A stretch of 64,000 nt of DNA. Origin: Petrolisthes cinctipes. Taxonomy: Eukaryota; Arthropoda; Malacostraca; Decapoda; Porcellanidae. The stretch's first letter is position 1. The number at the start of each line of letters is the position of its first letter. The DNA is taken from the NCBI GenBank assembly GCA_033782935.1, contig JAWQEG010000522.1, positions 372,001 through 436,000 on the forward strand, in the 5' to 3' direction. Positions 38,597-52,209 of the stretch are shown in pieces. The translations under genes were made by a program, and so were the position numbers. The notes below the pieces were generated by a model. The model saw only the letters and a list, made by a program, of their open reading frames with translations, was not told the DNA's origin and made no database searches.

Positions 38597-40269
38597 GCAT
38601 GTTTTTAGCCTATATTTTGAAAATATTCTAGCACTGTGTAGGCATGTACAGATTGCTTCTGGGACCCCAAAATATTGAATTTTCGGGTGTTTTGAGCCTG
38701 AATATGAGATATAAACGGGTACAGAAGATACATGCACATATTGACTTTTGGGCACCTAAAAGATCGATTTTCAGTATGTTTTTGGCCTGTATTTTGAAAA
38801 TACTCTAACACGGAGTAGGCATGTACAGATCGCTTCTGGGACCCCTAAATATCGAATTTTCGGGTGTTTTGGGACTGAATTTGAGATATCGACTTTTTGG
38901 CACCTATAATATCGATTTTTAGCATGTTTTTAGCCTATATTTTGAAAATATTCTAGCACTGAGTAGGCATGTACAGATTGTTTCTGTTACCCCAAAATAT
39001 TGAATTTTCGGGTGTTTTGAGCCTGAATTTGAGATATAAACGGGTACAGAAGATACATGCACATATTGACTTTGGGCACCAAAAATATCGATTTTCAGCA
39101 TGTTTTGGGCCTGAATTTTGAAAATACTCTAACAAGGAGTAGGCATGTACAGATCGCTTCTGGGACAACAAAATATCGAGTTTTCGGGTGTTTAGGGCCA
39201 GAATTTGAGATATAAACGGGTACAGAAGATTCATGCACATATCGACTTTTGCGCACTTAAAAGATCGATTTTCAGTATGTTTTTGGCCTGTATTTTGAAA
39301 ATACTCTAACACGGAGTAGGCATGTACAGATACCTTCTGGGTCCTCTAAATAATGAATTTTCGGGTGTTTTGGGACTGAATTTGAGATATCGATTTTTTG
39401 GCACCTAAAATGTCGATTTTTAGCATGTTTTTAGCCTATATTTTGAAAATATTCTAGCACTGTGTAGGCATGTACAGATTGCTTCTGGGACCCCAAAATA
39501 TTGAATTTTCGGGTGTTTTGAGCCTGAATTTGAGATATAAACGGGTACAGAAGATACATGCACATATTGACTTTGGGCACCAAAAATATCGATTTTCAGC
39601 ATGTTTTGGGCCTGAATTTTGAAAATACTCTAACACGGAGTAGGCATGTACAGATCGCTTCTGGGACCCCAAAATATCGAATTTTCGGGTATTTAGGGCC
39701 AGAATTTGAGATATAAACGGGTACAGAAGATGCATGCACATATCGACTTTTGGGCACCTAAAAGATCGATTTTCAGTATGTTTTGAGCATGTATTTTGAA
39801 AATACTCTAACACGTAGTAGGCATGTACAGATCGCTTCTGGGACCCCTACATATCGAATTTTCGGGTGTTTTGGGACTGAATTTGAGATATCGACTGTTT
39901 GGCACCTAAAAGATCGATTTTTAGCATGTTTTTAGCCTATATTTTGAAAATATTCTAGCACTGGGAAGGCATGTACAGATTGCTTCTGGGACCCCAAAAT
40001 ATTGAATTTTCAGGTGTTTTGAGGCCGAATTTGAGATATAAACGGGTACAGAAGATACATGCACATATTGACTTTGGGCACCAAAAATATCGATTTTCAG
40101 CATGTTTTATGCCTGAATTTTGAAAATACTCTAACTCAGAGTAGGCATGTACAGATCGCTTCTGGGACCCCAAAATATCGAATTTTCGGGTGTTTAGGGC
40201 CAGAATTTGAGATATAAACGGGTACAGAAGATGCATGCACATATCGACTTTTGGGCACCTAAAAGATCG
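38597..40269. repeat. 325-bp dimer and A2-B2-C trimers leading to the 5.1-kb duplication
   Basis: 38597-38921 is an A/B2 mosaic plus C1. 38922-39422, 39423-39923 and the following trimer are built on A2-B2 with B1-like ends (GAGCATG). Private changes include CTGTTACCCC near 38986, GGGACAACAAAATATCG near 39163 and TAATGAATTTTCGGG near 39351. Confidence 0.65.
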
Positions 40270-43200
40270 ATTTTCAGTAGGTTTTGAGCATGTATTTTGA
40301 AAATACTCTAACACGGAGTAGGCATGTACAGATACCTTCTGAGACCTCTAAATATCGAATTTTCGGGTGTTTTGGGACTGAATTTGAGATATCGATTTTT
40401 TGGCACCTAAAATGTCGATTTTTAGCATGTTTTTAGCCTATATTTTGAAAATATTCTAGCACTGTGTAGGCATGTACAGATTGCTTCTGGGACCCCAAAA
40501 TATTGAATTTTCGGGTGTTTTGAGCCTGAATTTGAGATATAAACGGGTACAGAAGATACATGCACATATTGACTTTGGGCATCTAAAATATCGATTTTCA
40601 GCATGTTTTGGGCCTGTATTTTGAAAATACTCTAACACTGAGTAGGCATGTACAGATTGCTTCTGGGACCCCAAAATATTGAATTTTCTGGTGTTTTGAG
40701 CCTAAATTTGATATATATAAACGGGTACTGAAGATGCATGCACATATCGACTTTTGTGCACCTAAGAGATCGATTTTCAGTATGTTTTGAGCATGTATTT
40801 TGAAAATACTCTAACACGGAGTAGGCATGTACAGATCGTTTCTGGGACCCCTAAATATCGAATTTTCGGGTGTTTTGGGACTGAATTTGAGATATCGACT
40901 TTTTGGCACCTAAAAGATCGATTTTTAGCATGTTTTTAGCCTATATTTTGAAAATATTCTAGCACTGAGTAGGCATGTACAGATTGCTTCTGGGACCCCA
41001 AAATATTGAATTTTCGGGTGTTTTGAGCCTGAATTTGAGATATAAACGGGTACAGAAGATACATGCACATATTGACTTTGGGCACCAAAAATATCGATTT
41101 TCAGCATGTTTTGGGCCTGAATTTTGAAAATACTCTAACACGGAGTAGGCATGTACAGATCGCTTCTGGGACCCCAAAATATCGAATTTTCGGGTGTTTA
41201 TGGCCAGAATTTGAGATATAAACGGGTACAGAAGATGCATGCACATATCGACTTTTGGGCACCTAAAAGATCGATTTTCAGTATGCTTTTGGCCTGTATT
41301 TTGAAAATACTCTAACACGGAGTAGGCATGTACAGATACCTTCTGGGACCTCTAAATATCGAATTTTCGGGTGTTTTGGGACTGAATTTGAGATATCGAT
41401 TTTTTGGCACCTAAAATGTCGATTTTTAGCATGTTTTTAGCCTATATTTTGAAAATATTCTAGCACTGTGTAGGCACGTACAGATTGCTTCTGGGACCCC
41501 AAAATATTGAATTTTCGGGTGTTTTGAGCCTGAATTTGAGATATAAACGGGTACAGAAGATACATGCACATATTGACTTTGGGCACCAAAAATATCGATT
41601 TTCAGCATGTTTTGCGCCTGAATTTTGAAAATACTCTAACACGGAGTAGGCATGTACAGATCGCTTCTGGGACCCCAAAATATCGAATTTTCGGGTGTTT
41701 AGGGCCAGAATTTGAGATATAAACGGGTACAGAAGATGCATGCACATATCGACTTTTGGGCACCTAAAAGATCGATTTTCAGTATGTTTTTGGCCTGTAT
41801 TTTGAAAATACTCTAACACGGAGTAGGCATGTACAGATACCTTCTGGGACCTCTAAATATCGAATTTTCGGGTGTTTTGGGACTGAATTTGAGATATCGA
41901 TTTTTTGGCACCTAAAATGTCGATTTTTAGCATGTTTTTAGCCTATATTTTGATAATATTCTAGCACTGTACAGATCGCTTCTGGGACCCCAAAATATCG
42001 AATTTTCGGGTGTTTAGGGCCAGAATTTGAGATATAAACGGGTACAGAAGATGCATGCACATATCGACTTTTGGTCACCTAAAAGATCGATTTTCAGTAT
42101 GTTTTTGGCCTGTATTTTGAAAATACTCTAACACGGAGTAGGCATGTACAGATTCCTTCTGGGACCTCTAAATATCGAATTTTCGGGTGTTTTGGGACTG
42201 AATTTAAGATATAGATTTTTTGGCACCTAAAATGTCGATTTTTAGCATGTTTTTAGCCTATATTTTGAAAATATTCTAGCACTGAGTAGGCATGTACAGA
42301 TTGCTTCTGGGACCCCAAAATATTGAATTTTCGGGTGTTTTGAGCCTGAATTTGAGATATAAACAGGTACAGAAGATGCATGCACATATCGACTTTTGTG
42401 CACCTAAAAGATCGATTTTCAGTATGTTTTGAGCATGTATTTTGAAAATACTCTAACACGGAGTAAAGATCGCTTCTGGGAACCATAAATATCGAATTTT
42501 CGGGTGTTTTGGGACTGAATTTGATATATCGACTTTTTGGCACCTAAAAGATCGATTTTTAGCATGTTTTTAGCCTATATTTTGAAAATATTCTAGCACT
42601 GTACAGATTGCTTCTGGGACCTCTAAATATCGAATTTTCGGGTGTTTTGGGACTGAATTTAAGATATAGATTTTTTGGCAACTAAAATGTCGATTTTTAG
42701 CATGTTTTTAGCCTATATTTTGAAAATATTCTAGCACTGAGTAGGCATGTACAGATTGCTTCTGGGACCCCAAAATATTGAATTTTCGGGTGTTTTGAGC
42801 CTGAATTTGAGATATAAACGGGTACAGAAGATACATGCACATATTGACTTTGGGCACCAAAAATATCGATTTTCAGCATGTTTTGGGCCTAAATTTTGAA
42901 AATACTCTAACAAGGAGTAGGCATGTACAGATCGCTTCTGGGACCCCAAAATATCGAATTTTCGGGTGTTTAGGGCCAGAATTTGAGATATAAACGGGTA
43001 CAGAAGATGCATGCACATATCGACTTTTGGGCACCTAAAAGATCGATTTTCAGTATGTTTTTGGCCTGTATTTTGAAAATACTCTAACACGGAGTAGGCA
43101 TGTACAGATTCCTTCTGGGACCTCTAAATATCGAATTTTCGGGTGTTTTGGGACTGAATTTAAGATATCGATTTTTTGGCACCTAAAATGTCGATTTTTA

Positions 43201-45367
43201 GCATGTTTTTAGCCTATATTTTGAAAATATTTTAGCACTGTGTAGGCATGTACAGATTGCTTCTGGGACCCCAAAATATTGAATTTTCGGGTGTTTTGAG
43301 CCTGAATTTGAGATATAAACGGGTACAGAAGATACATGCACATATTGACTTTGGGCATCTAAAATATTGATTTTCAGCATGTTTTGGGCCTGTATTTTGA
43401 AAATACTCTAACACTGAGTAGGCATGCACAGATTGCTTCTGGGACCCCAAAATATTGAATTTTCGGGTGTTTTGAGCCTGAATTTGAGATATAAACGGGT
43501 ACTGAAGATGCATGCACATATCGACTTTTGTGCACCTAAAAGATCGATTTTCAGTATGTTTTGAGCATGTATTTTGAAAATACTCTGACACGGAGTAAGC
43601 ATGTACAGATCGCTTCTGGGACCTCTAAATATCGAATTTTCGGGTGTTTTGGGACTGAATTTGAGATATCGACTTTTTGGCACCTAAAAGATCGATTTTT
43701 AGCATGTTTTTATAGACTTTATTTTGAAAATATTATAGCACTTTACAGATTGCTTCTGGGACCCCAAAATATTGAATTTTCGGGTGTTTTGAGCCTGAAT
43801 TTGAGATATAAACGGGTACAGAAGATACATGCACATATTGACTTTGGGCACCAAAAATATCGATTTTCAGCATGTTTTGGGCCTGAATTTTGAAAATACT
43901 CTAACACGGAGTAGTCATGTACAGATCGCTTCTGGGACCCCAAAATATAGAATTTTCGGGTGTTTAAGGCCAGAATTTGAGATATAAACGGGTACAGAAG
44001 ATGCATGCACATATCGACTTTTGGGCACCTAAAAGATCGATTTTCAGTATGTTTTTGGCCTGTATTTTGAAAATACTCTAACACGGAGTAGGCATGTACA
44101 GATACCTTCTGGGACCTCTAAATATCGAATTTTCGGGTGTTATGAGACTGAATTTGAGATATCGATTTTTTGGCACCTATAATATCGATTTTTAGCATGT
44201 TTTTAGCCTATATTTTGAAAATATTATAGCACTGTGTAGGGGTGTACAGATTGCTTCTGGGACCCCAAAATATTGAATTTTCGGGTGTTTTGAGCCTGAA
44301 TTTGAGATATAAACGGGTACAGAAGATGCATGCACATATCGACTTTTGTGCACCTAAAAGATCCATTTTCAGTATGTTTTGAGCATGTATTTTGAAAATA
44401 CTCTAACACGGAGTAGGCATGTACAGATCGCTTCTGGGACCCCTAAATATCGAATTTTCGGGTGTTTTGGGACTGAATTTGAGATATCGACTTTTTGGCA
44501 CCTAAAAGATCGATTTTTAGCATGTTTTTAGCCTATATATTGAAAATATTCTAGCACTAAGTAGGCATGTACAGATCGCTTCTGGGACCCCAAAATATCG
44601 AATTTTCGGGTTTTTAGGGCCAGAATTTGAGATATAAACGGGTACAGAAGATGCATGCACATATCGACTTTTGGGCACCTAAAAGATCGATTTTCAGTAT
44701 GTTTTTGGCCTGTATTTTGAAAATACTCTAACACAGAGTAAGCATGTACAGATTGCTTCTGGGACCCCAAAATATTGAATTTTCGGGTGTTTTGAGCCTG
44801 AATTTGAGATATAAACGGGTACTGAAGATGCATGCACATATCGACTTTTGTGCACCTAAAAGATCGATTTTCAGTATGTTTTGAGCATGTATTTTGAAAA
44901 TACTCTAACACGGAGTAGGCATGTACAGATCGCTTCTGGGACCCCTAAATATCGAATTTTCGGGTGTTTTGGGACTGAATTTGAGATATCGATTTTTTGG
45001 CACCTAAAATGTCGATTTTTAGCATGTTTTTAGCCTATATTTTGAAAATATTCTAGCACTGAGTAGGCATGTACAGATTGCTTCTGGGACCCCAAAATAT
45101 TGAATTTTCGGGTGTTTTGAGCCTGAATTTGAGATATAAACAGGTACAAAAGATACATGCACATATTGACTTTGGGCACCAAAAATATCGATTTTCAGCA
45201 TGTTTTGGGCCTGAATTTTGAAAATGCTATAACGCGGAGTAGGCATGTACAGATCGCTTCTGGGACCCCAAAATATCGAATTTTGGGGTGTTTAGGGCCA
45301 GAATTTGAGATATAAACGGGTACAGAAGATGCATGCACATATCGACTTTTGGGCACCTAAAAGATCG
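40270..45367. repeat. 5098-bp segmental duplication, copy 1
   Basis: Every rare marker I checked recurs exactly 5098 bp downstream: GATATATATAAACGGG (about 40709), AGTATGCTTTTGGCC (41281), GGCACGTACAG (41472), GTTTTGCGCCTG (41611), TTTTGGTCACC (42069), GAGTAAAGATCGC (42463), GGGAACCATAAATATCG (42478), ACTCTGACACGG (43583), TTTATAGACTTTATTTTG (43709) and GGGGTGTACAG (44239). It includes a pair near 42.6 kb where a 138-bp C monomer stands alone. Confidence 0.9.
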
Positions 45368-48300
45368 ATTTTCAGTAGGTTTTGAGCATGTATTTTGAAA
45401 ATACTCTAACACGGAGTAGGCATGTACAGATACCTTCTGAGACCTCTAAATATCGAATTTTCGGGTGTTTTGGGACTGAATTTGAGATATCGATTTTTTG
45501 GCACCTAAAATGTCGATTTTTAGCATGTTTTTAGCCTATATTTTGAAAATATTCTAGCACTGTGTAGGCATGTACAGATTGCTTCTGGGACCCCAAAATA
45601 TTGAATTTTCGGGTGTTTTGAGCCTGAATTTGAGATATAAACGGGTACAGAAGATACATGCACATATTGACTTTGGGCATCTAAAATATCGATTTTCAGC
45701 ATGTTTTGGGCCTGTATTTTGAAAATACTCTAACACTGAGTAGGCATGTACAGATTGCTTCTGGGACCCCAAAATATTGAATTTTCTGGTGTTTTGAGCC
45801 TAAATTTGATATATATAAACGGGTACTGAAGATGCATGCACATATCGACTTTTGTGCACCTAAGAGATCGATTTTCAGTATGTTTTGAGCATGTATTTTG
45901 AAAATACTCTAACACGGAGTAGGCATGTACAGATCGTTTCTGGGACCCCTAAATATCGAATTTTCGGGTGTTTTGGGACTGAATTTGAGATATCGACTTT
46001 TTGGCACCTAAAAGATCGATTTTTAGCATGTTTTTAGCCTATATTTTGAAAATATTCTAGCACTGAGTAGGCATGTACAGATTGCTTCTGGGACCCCAAA
46101 ATATTGAATTTTCGGGTGTTTTGAGCCTGAATTTGAGATATAAACGGGTACAGAAGATACATGCACATATTGACTTTGGGCACCAAAAATATCGATTTTC
46201 AGCATGTTTTGGGCCTGAATTTTGAAAATACTCTAACACGGAGTAGGCATGTACAGATCGCTTCTGGGACCCCAAAATATCGAATTTTCGGGTGTTTATG
46301 GCCAGAATTTGAGATATAAACGGGTACAGAAGATGCATGCACATATCGACTTTTGGGCACCTAAAAGATCGATTTTCAGTATGCTTTTGGCCTGTATTTT
46401 GAAAATACTCTAACACGGAGTAGGCATGTACAGATACCTTCTGGGACCTCTAAATATCGAATTTTCGGGTGTTTTGGGACTGAATTTGAGATATCGATTT
46501 TTTGGCACCTAAAATGTCGATTTTTAGCATGTTTTTAGCCTATATTTTGAAAATATTCTAGCACTGTGTAGGCACGTACAGATTGCTTCTGGGACCCCAA
46601 AATATTGAATTTTCGGGTGTTTTGAGCCTGAATTTGAGATATAAACGGGTACAGAAGATACATGCACATATTGACTTTGGGCACCAAAAATATCGATTTT
46701 CAGCATGTTTTGCGCCTGAATTTTGAAAATACTCTAACACGGAGTAGGCATGTACAGATCGCTTCTGGGACCCCAAAATATCGAATTTTCGGGTGTTTAG
46801 GGCCAGAATTTGAGATATAAACGGGTACAGAAGATGCATGCACATATCGACTTTTGGGCACCTAAAAGATCGATTTTCAGTATGTTTTTGGCCTGTATTT
46901 TGAAAATACTCTAACACGGAGTAGGCATGTACAGATACCTTCTGGGACCTCTAAATATCGAATTTTCGGGTGTTTTGGGACTGAATTTGAGATATCGATT
47001 TTTTGGCACCTAAAATGTCGATTTTTAGCATGTTTTTAGCCTATATTTTGATAATATTCTAGCACTGTACAGATCGCTTCTGGGACCCCAAAATATCGAA
47101 TTTTCGGGTGTTTAGGGCCAGAATTTGAGATATAAACGGGTACAGAAGATGCATGCACATATCGACTTTTGGTCACCTAAAAGATCGATTTTCAGTATGT
47201 TTTTGGCCTGTATTTTGAAAATACTCTAACACGGAGTAGGCATGTACAGATTCCTTCTGGGACCTCTAAATATCGAATTTTCGGGTGTTTTGGGACTGAA
47301 TTTAAGATATAGATTTTTTGGCACCTAAAATGTCGATTTTTAGCATGTTTTTAGCCTATATTTTGAAAATATTCTAGCACTGAGTAGGCATGTACAGATT
47401 GCTTCTGGGACCCCAAAATATTGAATTTTCGGGTGTTTTGAGCCTGAATTTGAGATATAAACAGGTACAGAAGATGCATGCACATATCGACTTTTGTGCA
47501 CCTAAAAGATCGATTTTCAGTATGTTTTGAGCATGTATTTTGAAAATACTCTAACACGGAGTAAAGATCGCTTCTGGGAACCATAAATATCGAATTTTCG
47601 GGTGTTTTGGGACTGAATTTGATATATCGACTTTTTGGCACCTAAAAGATCGATTTTTAGCATGTTTTTAGCCTATATTTTGAAAATATTCTAGCACTGT
47701 ACAGATTGCTTCTGGGACCTCTAAATATCGAATTTTCGGGTGTTTTGGGACTGAATTTAAGATATAGATTTTTTGGCAACTAAAATGTCGATTTTTAGCA
47801 TGTTTTTAGCCTATATTTTGAAAATATTCTAGCACTGAGTAGGCATGTACAGATTGCTTCTGGGACCCCAAAATATTGAATTTTCGGGTGTTTTGAGCCT
47901 GAATTTGAGATATAAACGGGTACAGAAGATACATGCACATATTGACTTTGGGCACCAAAAATATCGATTTTCAGCATGTTTTGGGCCTAAATTTTGAAAA
48001 TACTCTAACAAGGAGTAGGCATGTACAGATCGCTTCTGGGACCCCAAAATATCGAATTTTCGGGTGTTTAGGGCCAGAATTTGAGATATAAACGGGTACA
48101 GAAGATGCATGCACATATCGACTTTTGGGCACCTAAAAGATCGATTTTCAGTATGTTTTTGGCCTGTATTTTGAAAATACTCTAACACGGAGTAGGCATG
48201 TACAGATTCCTTCTGGGACCTCTAAATATCGAATTTTCGGGTGTTTTGGGACTGAATTTAAGATATCGATTTTTTGGCACCTAAAATGTCGATTTTTAGC

Positions 48301-50465
48301 ATGTTTTTAGCCTATATTTTGAAAATATTTTAGCACTGTGTAGGCATGTACAGATTGCTTCTGGGACCCCAAAATATTGAATTTTCGGGTGTTTTGAGCC
48401 TGAATTTGAGATATAAACGGGTACAGAAGATACATGCACATATTGACTTTGGGCATCTAAAATATTGATTTTCAGCATGTTTTGGGCCTGTATTTTGAAA
48501 ATACTCTAACACTGAGTAGGCATGCACAGATTGCTTCTGGGACCCCAAAATATTGAATTTTCGGGTGTTTTGAGCCTGAATTTGAGATATAAACGGGTAC
48601 TGAAGATGCATGCACATATCGACTTTTGTGCACCTAAAAGATCGATTTTCAGTATGTTTTGAGCATGTATTTTGAAAATACTCTGACACGGAGTAAGCAT
48701 GTACAGATCGCTTCTGGGACCTCTAAATATCGAATTTTCGGGTGTTTTGGGACTGAATTTGAGATATCGACTTTTTGGCACCTAAAAGATCGATTTTTAG
48801 CATGTTTTTATAGACTTTATTTTGAAAATATTATAGCACTTTACAGATTGCTTCTGGGACCCCAAAATATTGAATTTTCGGGTGTTTTGAGCCTGAATTT
48901 GAGATATAAACGGGTACAGAAGATACATGCACATATTGACTTTGGGCACCAAAAATATCGATTTTCAGCATGTTTTGGGCCTGAATTTTGAAAATACTCT
49001 AACACGGAGTAGTCATGTACAGATCGCTTCTGGGACCCCAAAATATAGAATTTTCGGGTGTTTAAGGCCAGAATTTGAGATATAAACGGGTACAGAAGAT
49101 GCATGCACATATCGACTTTTGGGCACCTAAAAGATCGATTTTCAGTATGTTTTTGGCCTGTATTTTGAAAATACTCTAACACGGAGTAGGCATGTACAGA
49201 TACCTTCTGGGACCTCTAAATATCGAATTTTCGGGTGTTATGAGACTGAATTTGAGATATCGATTTTTTGGCACCTATAATATCGATTTTTAGCATGTTT
49301 TTAGCCTATATTTTGAAAATATTATAGCACTGTGTAGGGGTGTACAGATTGCTTCTGGGACCCCAAAATATTGAATTTTCGGGTGTTTTGAGCCTGAATT
49401 TGAGATATAAACGGGTACAGAAGATGCATGCACATATCGACTTTTGTGCACCTAAAAGATCCATTTTCAGTATGTTTTGAGCATGTATTTTGAAAATACT
49501 CTAACACGGAGTAGGCATGTACAGATCGCTTCTGGGACCCCTAAATATCGAATTTTCGGGTGTTTTGGGACTGAATTTGAGATATCGACTTTTTGGCACC
49601 TAAAAGATCGATTTTTAGCATGTTTTTAGCCTATATATTGAAAATATTCTAGCACTAAGTAGGCATGTACAGATCGCTTCTGGGACCCCAAAATATCGAA
49701 TTTTCGGGTTTTTAGGGCCAGAATTTGAGATATAAACGGGTACAGAAGATGCATGCACATATCGACTTTTGGGCACCTAAAAGATCGATTTTCAGTATGT
49801 TTTTGGCCTGTATTTTGAAAATACTCTAACACAGAGTAAGCATGTACAGATTGCTTCTGGGACCCCAAAATATTGAATTTTCGGGTGTTTTGAGCCTGAA
49901 TTTGAGATATAAACGGGTACTGAAGATGCATGCACATATCGACTTTTGTGCACCTAAAAGATCGATTTTCAGTATGTTTTGAGCATGTATTTTGAAAATA
50001 CTCTAACACGGAGTAGGCATGTACAGATCGCTTCTGGGACCCCTAAATATCGAATTTTCGGGTGTTTTGGGACTGAATTTGAGATATCGATTTTTTGGCA
50101 CCTAAAATGTCGATTTTTAGCATGTTTTTAGCCTATATTTTGAAAATATTCTAGCACTGAGTAGGCATGTACAGATTGCTTCTGGGACCCCAAAATATTG
50201 AATTTTCGGGTGTTTTGAGCCTGAATTTGAGATATAAACAGGTACAAAAGATACATGCACATATTGACTTTGGGCACCAAAAATATCGATTTTCAGCATG
50301 TTTTGGGCCTGAATTTTGAAAATGCTATAACGCGGAGTAGGCATGTACAGATCGCTTCTGGGACCCCAAAATATCGAATTTTGGGGTGTTTAGGGCCAGA
50401 ATTTGAGATATAAACGGGTACAGAAGATGCATGCACATATCGACTTTTGGGCACCTAAAAGATCG
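45368..50465. repeat. 5098-bp segmental duplication, copy 2
   Basis: Head-to-tail copy of 40270-45367. I saw no difference from copy 1 in the markers compared across the unit. Similarity stops near 50475, where copy 2 continues with GTATGTTTTTGGCC while the corresponding position in copy 1 (about 45377) has AGTAGGTTTTGAGCATG. The breakpoint therefore lies within a B monomer, changing B2 to B1. Confidence 0.9.
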
Positions 50466-52209
50466 ATTTTCAGTATGTTTTTGGCCTGTATTTTGAAAAT
50501 ACTCTAACACGGAGTAGGCATGTACACATACCTTCTGGGACCTCTAAATATCGAATTTTCGGGTGTTTTGGGACTGAATTTGAGATATCGATTTTTTGGC
50601 ACCTAAAATGTCGATTTTTAGCATGTTTTTAGCCTATATTTTGAAAATATTCTAGCACTGTGTAGGCACGTACAGATTGCTTCTGGGACCCCAAAATATT
50701 GAATTTTCGGGTGTTTTGAGCCTGAATTCGAGATATAAACGGGTACAGAAGATACATGCACATATTGACTTTGGGCACCAAAAATATCGATTTTCAGCAT
50801 GTTTTGGGCCTGAATTTTGAAAATACTCTAACACGGAGTAGGCATGTACAGATCGCTTCTGGGACCCCAAAATATCGAATTTTCGGGTGTTTAGGGCCAG
50901 AATTTGAGATATAAACGGGTACAGAAGATGCATGCACATATCGACTTTTGGGCACCTAAAAGATCGATTTTCAGTATGTTTTTGGCCTGTATTTTGAAAA
51001 TACTCTTACACGGAGTAGGCATGTACAGATACCTTCTGGGACCTCTAAATATCGAATTTTCGGGTGTTTTGGGACTGAATTTGAGATATCGATTTTTTGG
51101 CACCTAAAATGTCGATTTTTAGCATGTTTTTAGCCTATATTTTGATAATATTCTAGCACTGTACAGATCGCTTCTGGGACCCCAAAATATAGAATTTTCG
51201 GGTGTTTAGGGCCAGAATTTGAGATATAAACGGGTACAGAAGATGCATGCACATATCGACTTTTGGGCACCTAAAAGATCGATTTTCAGTATGTTTTTGG
51301 CCTGTATTTTGAAAATACTCTAACACGGAGTAGGCATGTACAGATTCCTTCTGGGACCTCTAAATATCGAATTTTCGGGTGTTTTGGGACTGAATTTAAG
51401 ATATCGATTTTTTGGCACCTAAAATGTCGATTTTTAGCATGTTTTTAGCCTATATTTAAAAAAAAATATTTTAGCACTGTGTAGGCATGTACAGATTGCT
51501 TCTGGGACCCCAAAATATTGAATTTTCGGGTGTTTTGAGCCTGAATTTGAGATATAAACGGGTACAGAAGATACATGCACATATTGACTTTGGGCATCTA
51601 AAATATTGATTTTCAGCATGTTTTGGGCCTGTATTTTGAAAATACTCTAACACTGAGTAGGCATGCACAGATTGCTTCTGGGACCCCAAAATATTGAATT
51701 TTCGGGTGTTTTGAGCCTGAATTTGAGATATAAACGGGTACTGAAGATGCATGCACATATCGACTTTTGTGCACCTAAAAGATCGATTTTCAGTATGTTT
51801 TGAGCATGTATTTTGAAAATACTCTGACACGGAGTAAGCATGTACAGATCGCTTCTGGGACCTCTAAATATCGAATTTTCGGGTGTTTTGGGACTGAATT
51901 TGAGATATCGACTTTTTGGCACCTAAAAGATCGATTTTTAGCATGTTTTTATAGACTATATTTTGAAAATATTCTAGCACTTTACAGATTGCTTCTGGGA
52001 CCCCAAAATATTGAATTTTCGGGTGTTTTGAGCCTGAATTTGAGATATAAACGGGTACTGAAGATGCATGCACATATCGACTTTTGTGCACCTAAAAGAT
52101 CGATTTTCAGTATGTTTTGAGCATGTATTTTGAAAATACTCTAACACGGAGTAGGCATGTACAGATCGCTTCTGGGACCCCTACATATCGAATTTTCGGG
52201 TGTTTTGGG
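49570..52209. repeat. 2640-bp unit, copy 1 (overlaps end of the 5098-bp copy)
   Basis: Sequence from about 49570 recurs at +2640. Its right part (50.6-52.1 kb) is a shortened version of 46.5-49.5 kb: about 0.96 kb present between the two GATTCCTTCTGGG boxes at 47250 and 48207 is absent, and only one such box remains near 51344. A T-to-A rich change gives TATTTAAAAAAAAATATTTT near 51453. Confidence 0.85.

Noticed and set aside
43561..43893. 110-codon plus-strand open frame, repeated at 48659, 58562 and 62033
   Set aside because: It depends on local variants (TTTATAGACT and the lost TAA/TAG around it) and is copied only because the surrounding block was duplicated. The translation is satellite in another frame.
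40270..50465. Calling the 5098-bp duplication an assembly error
   Set aside because: It cannot be decided from sequence alone. The right breakpoint falls inside a B monomer with a change of subclass, as unequal exchange would give, so I keep it as probably real with a read-level check suggested.
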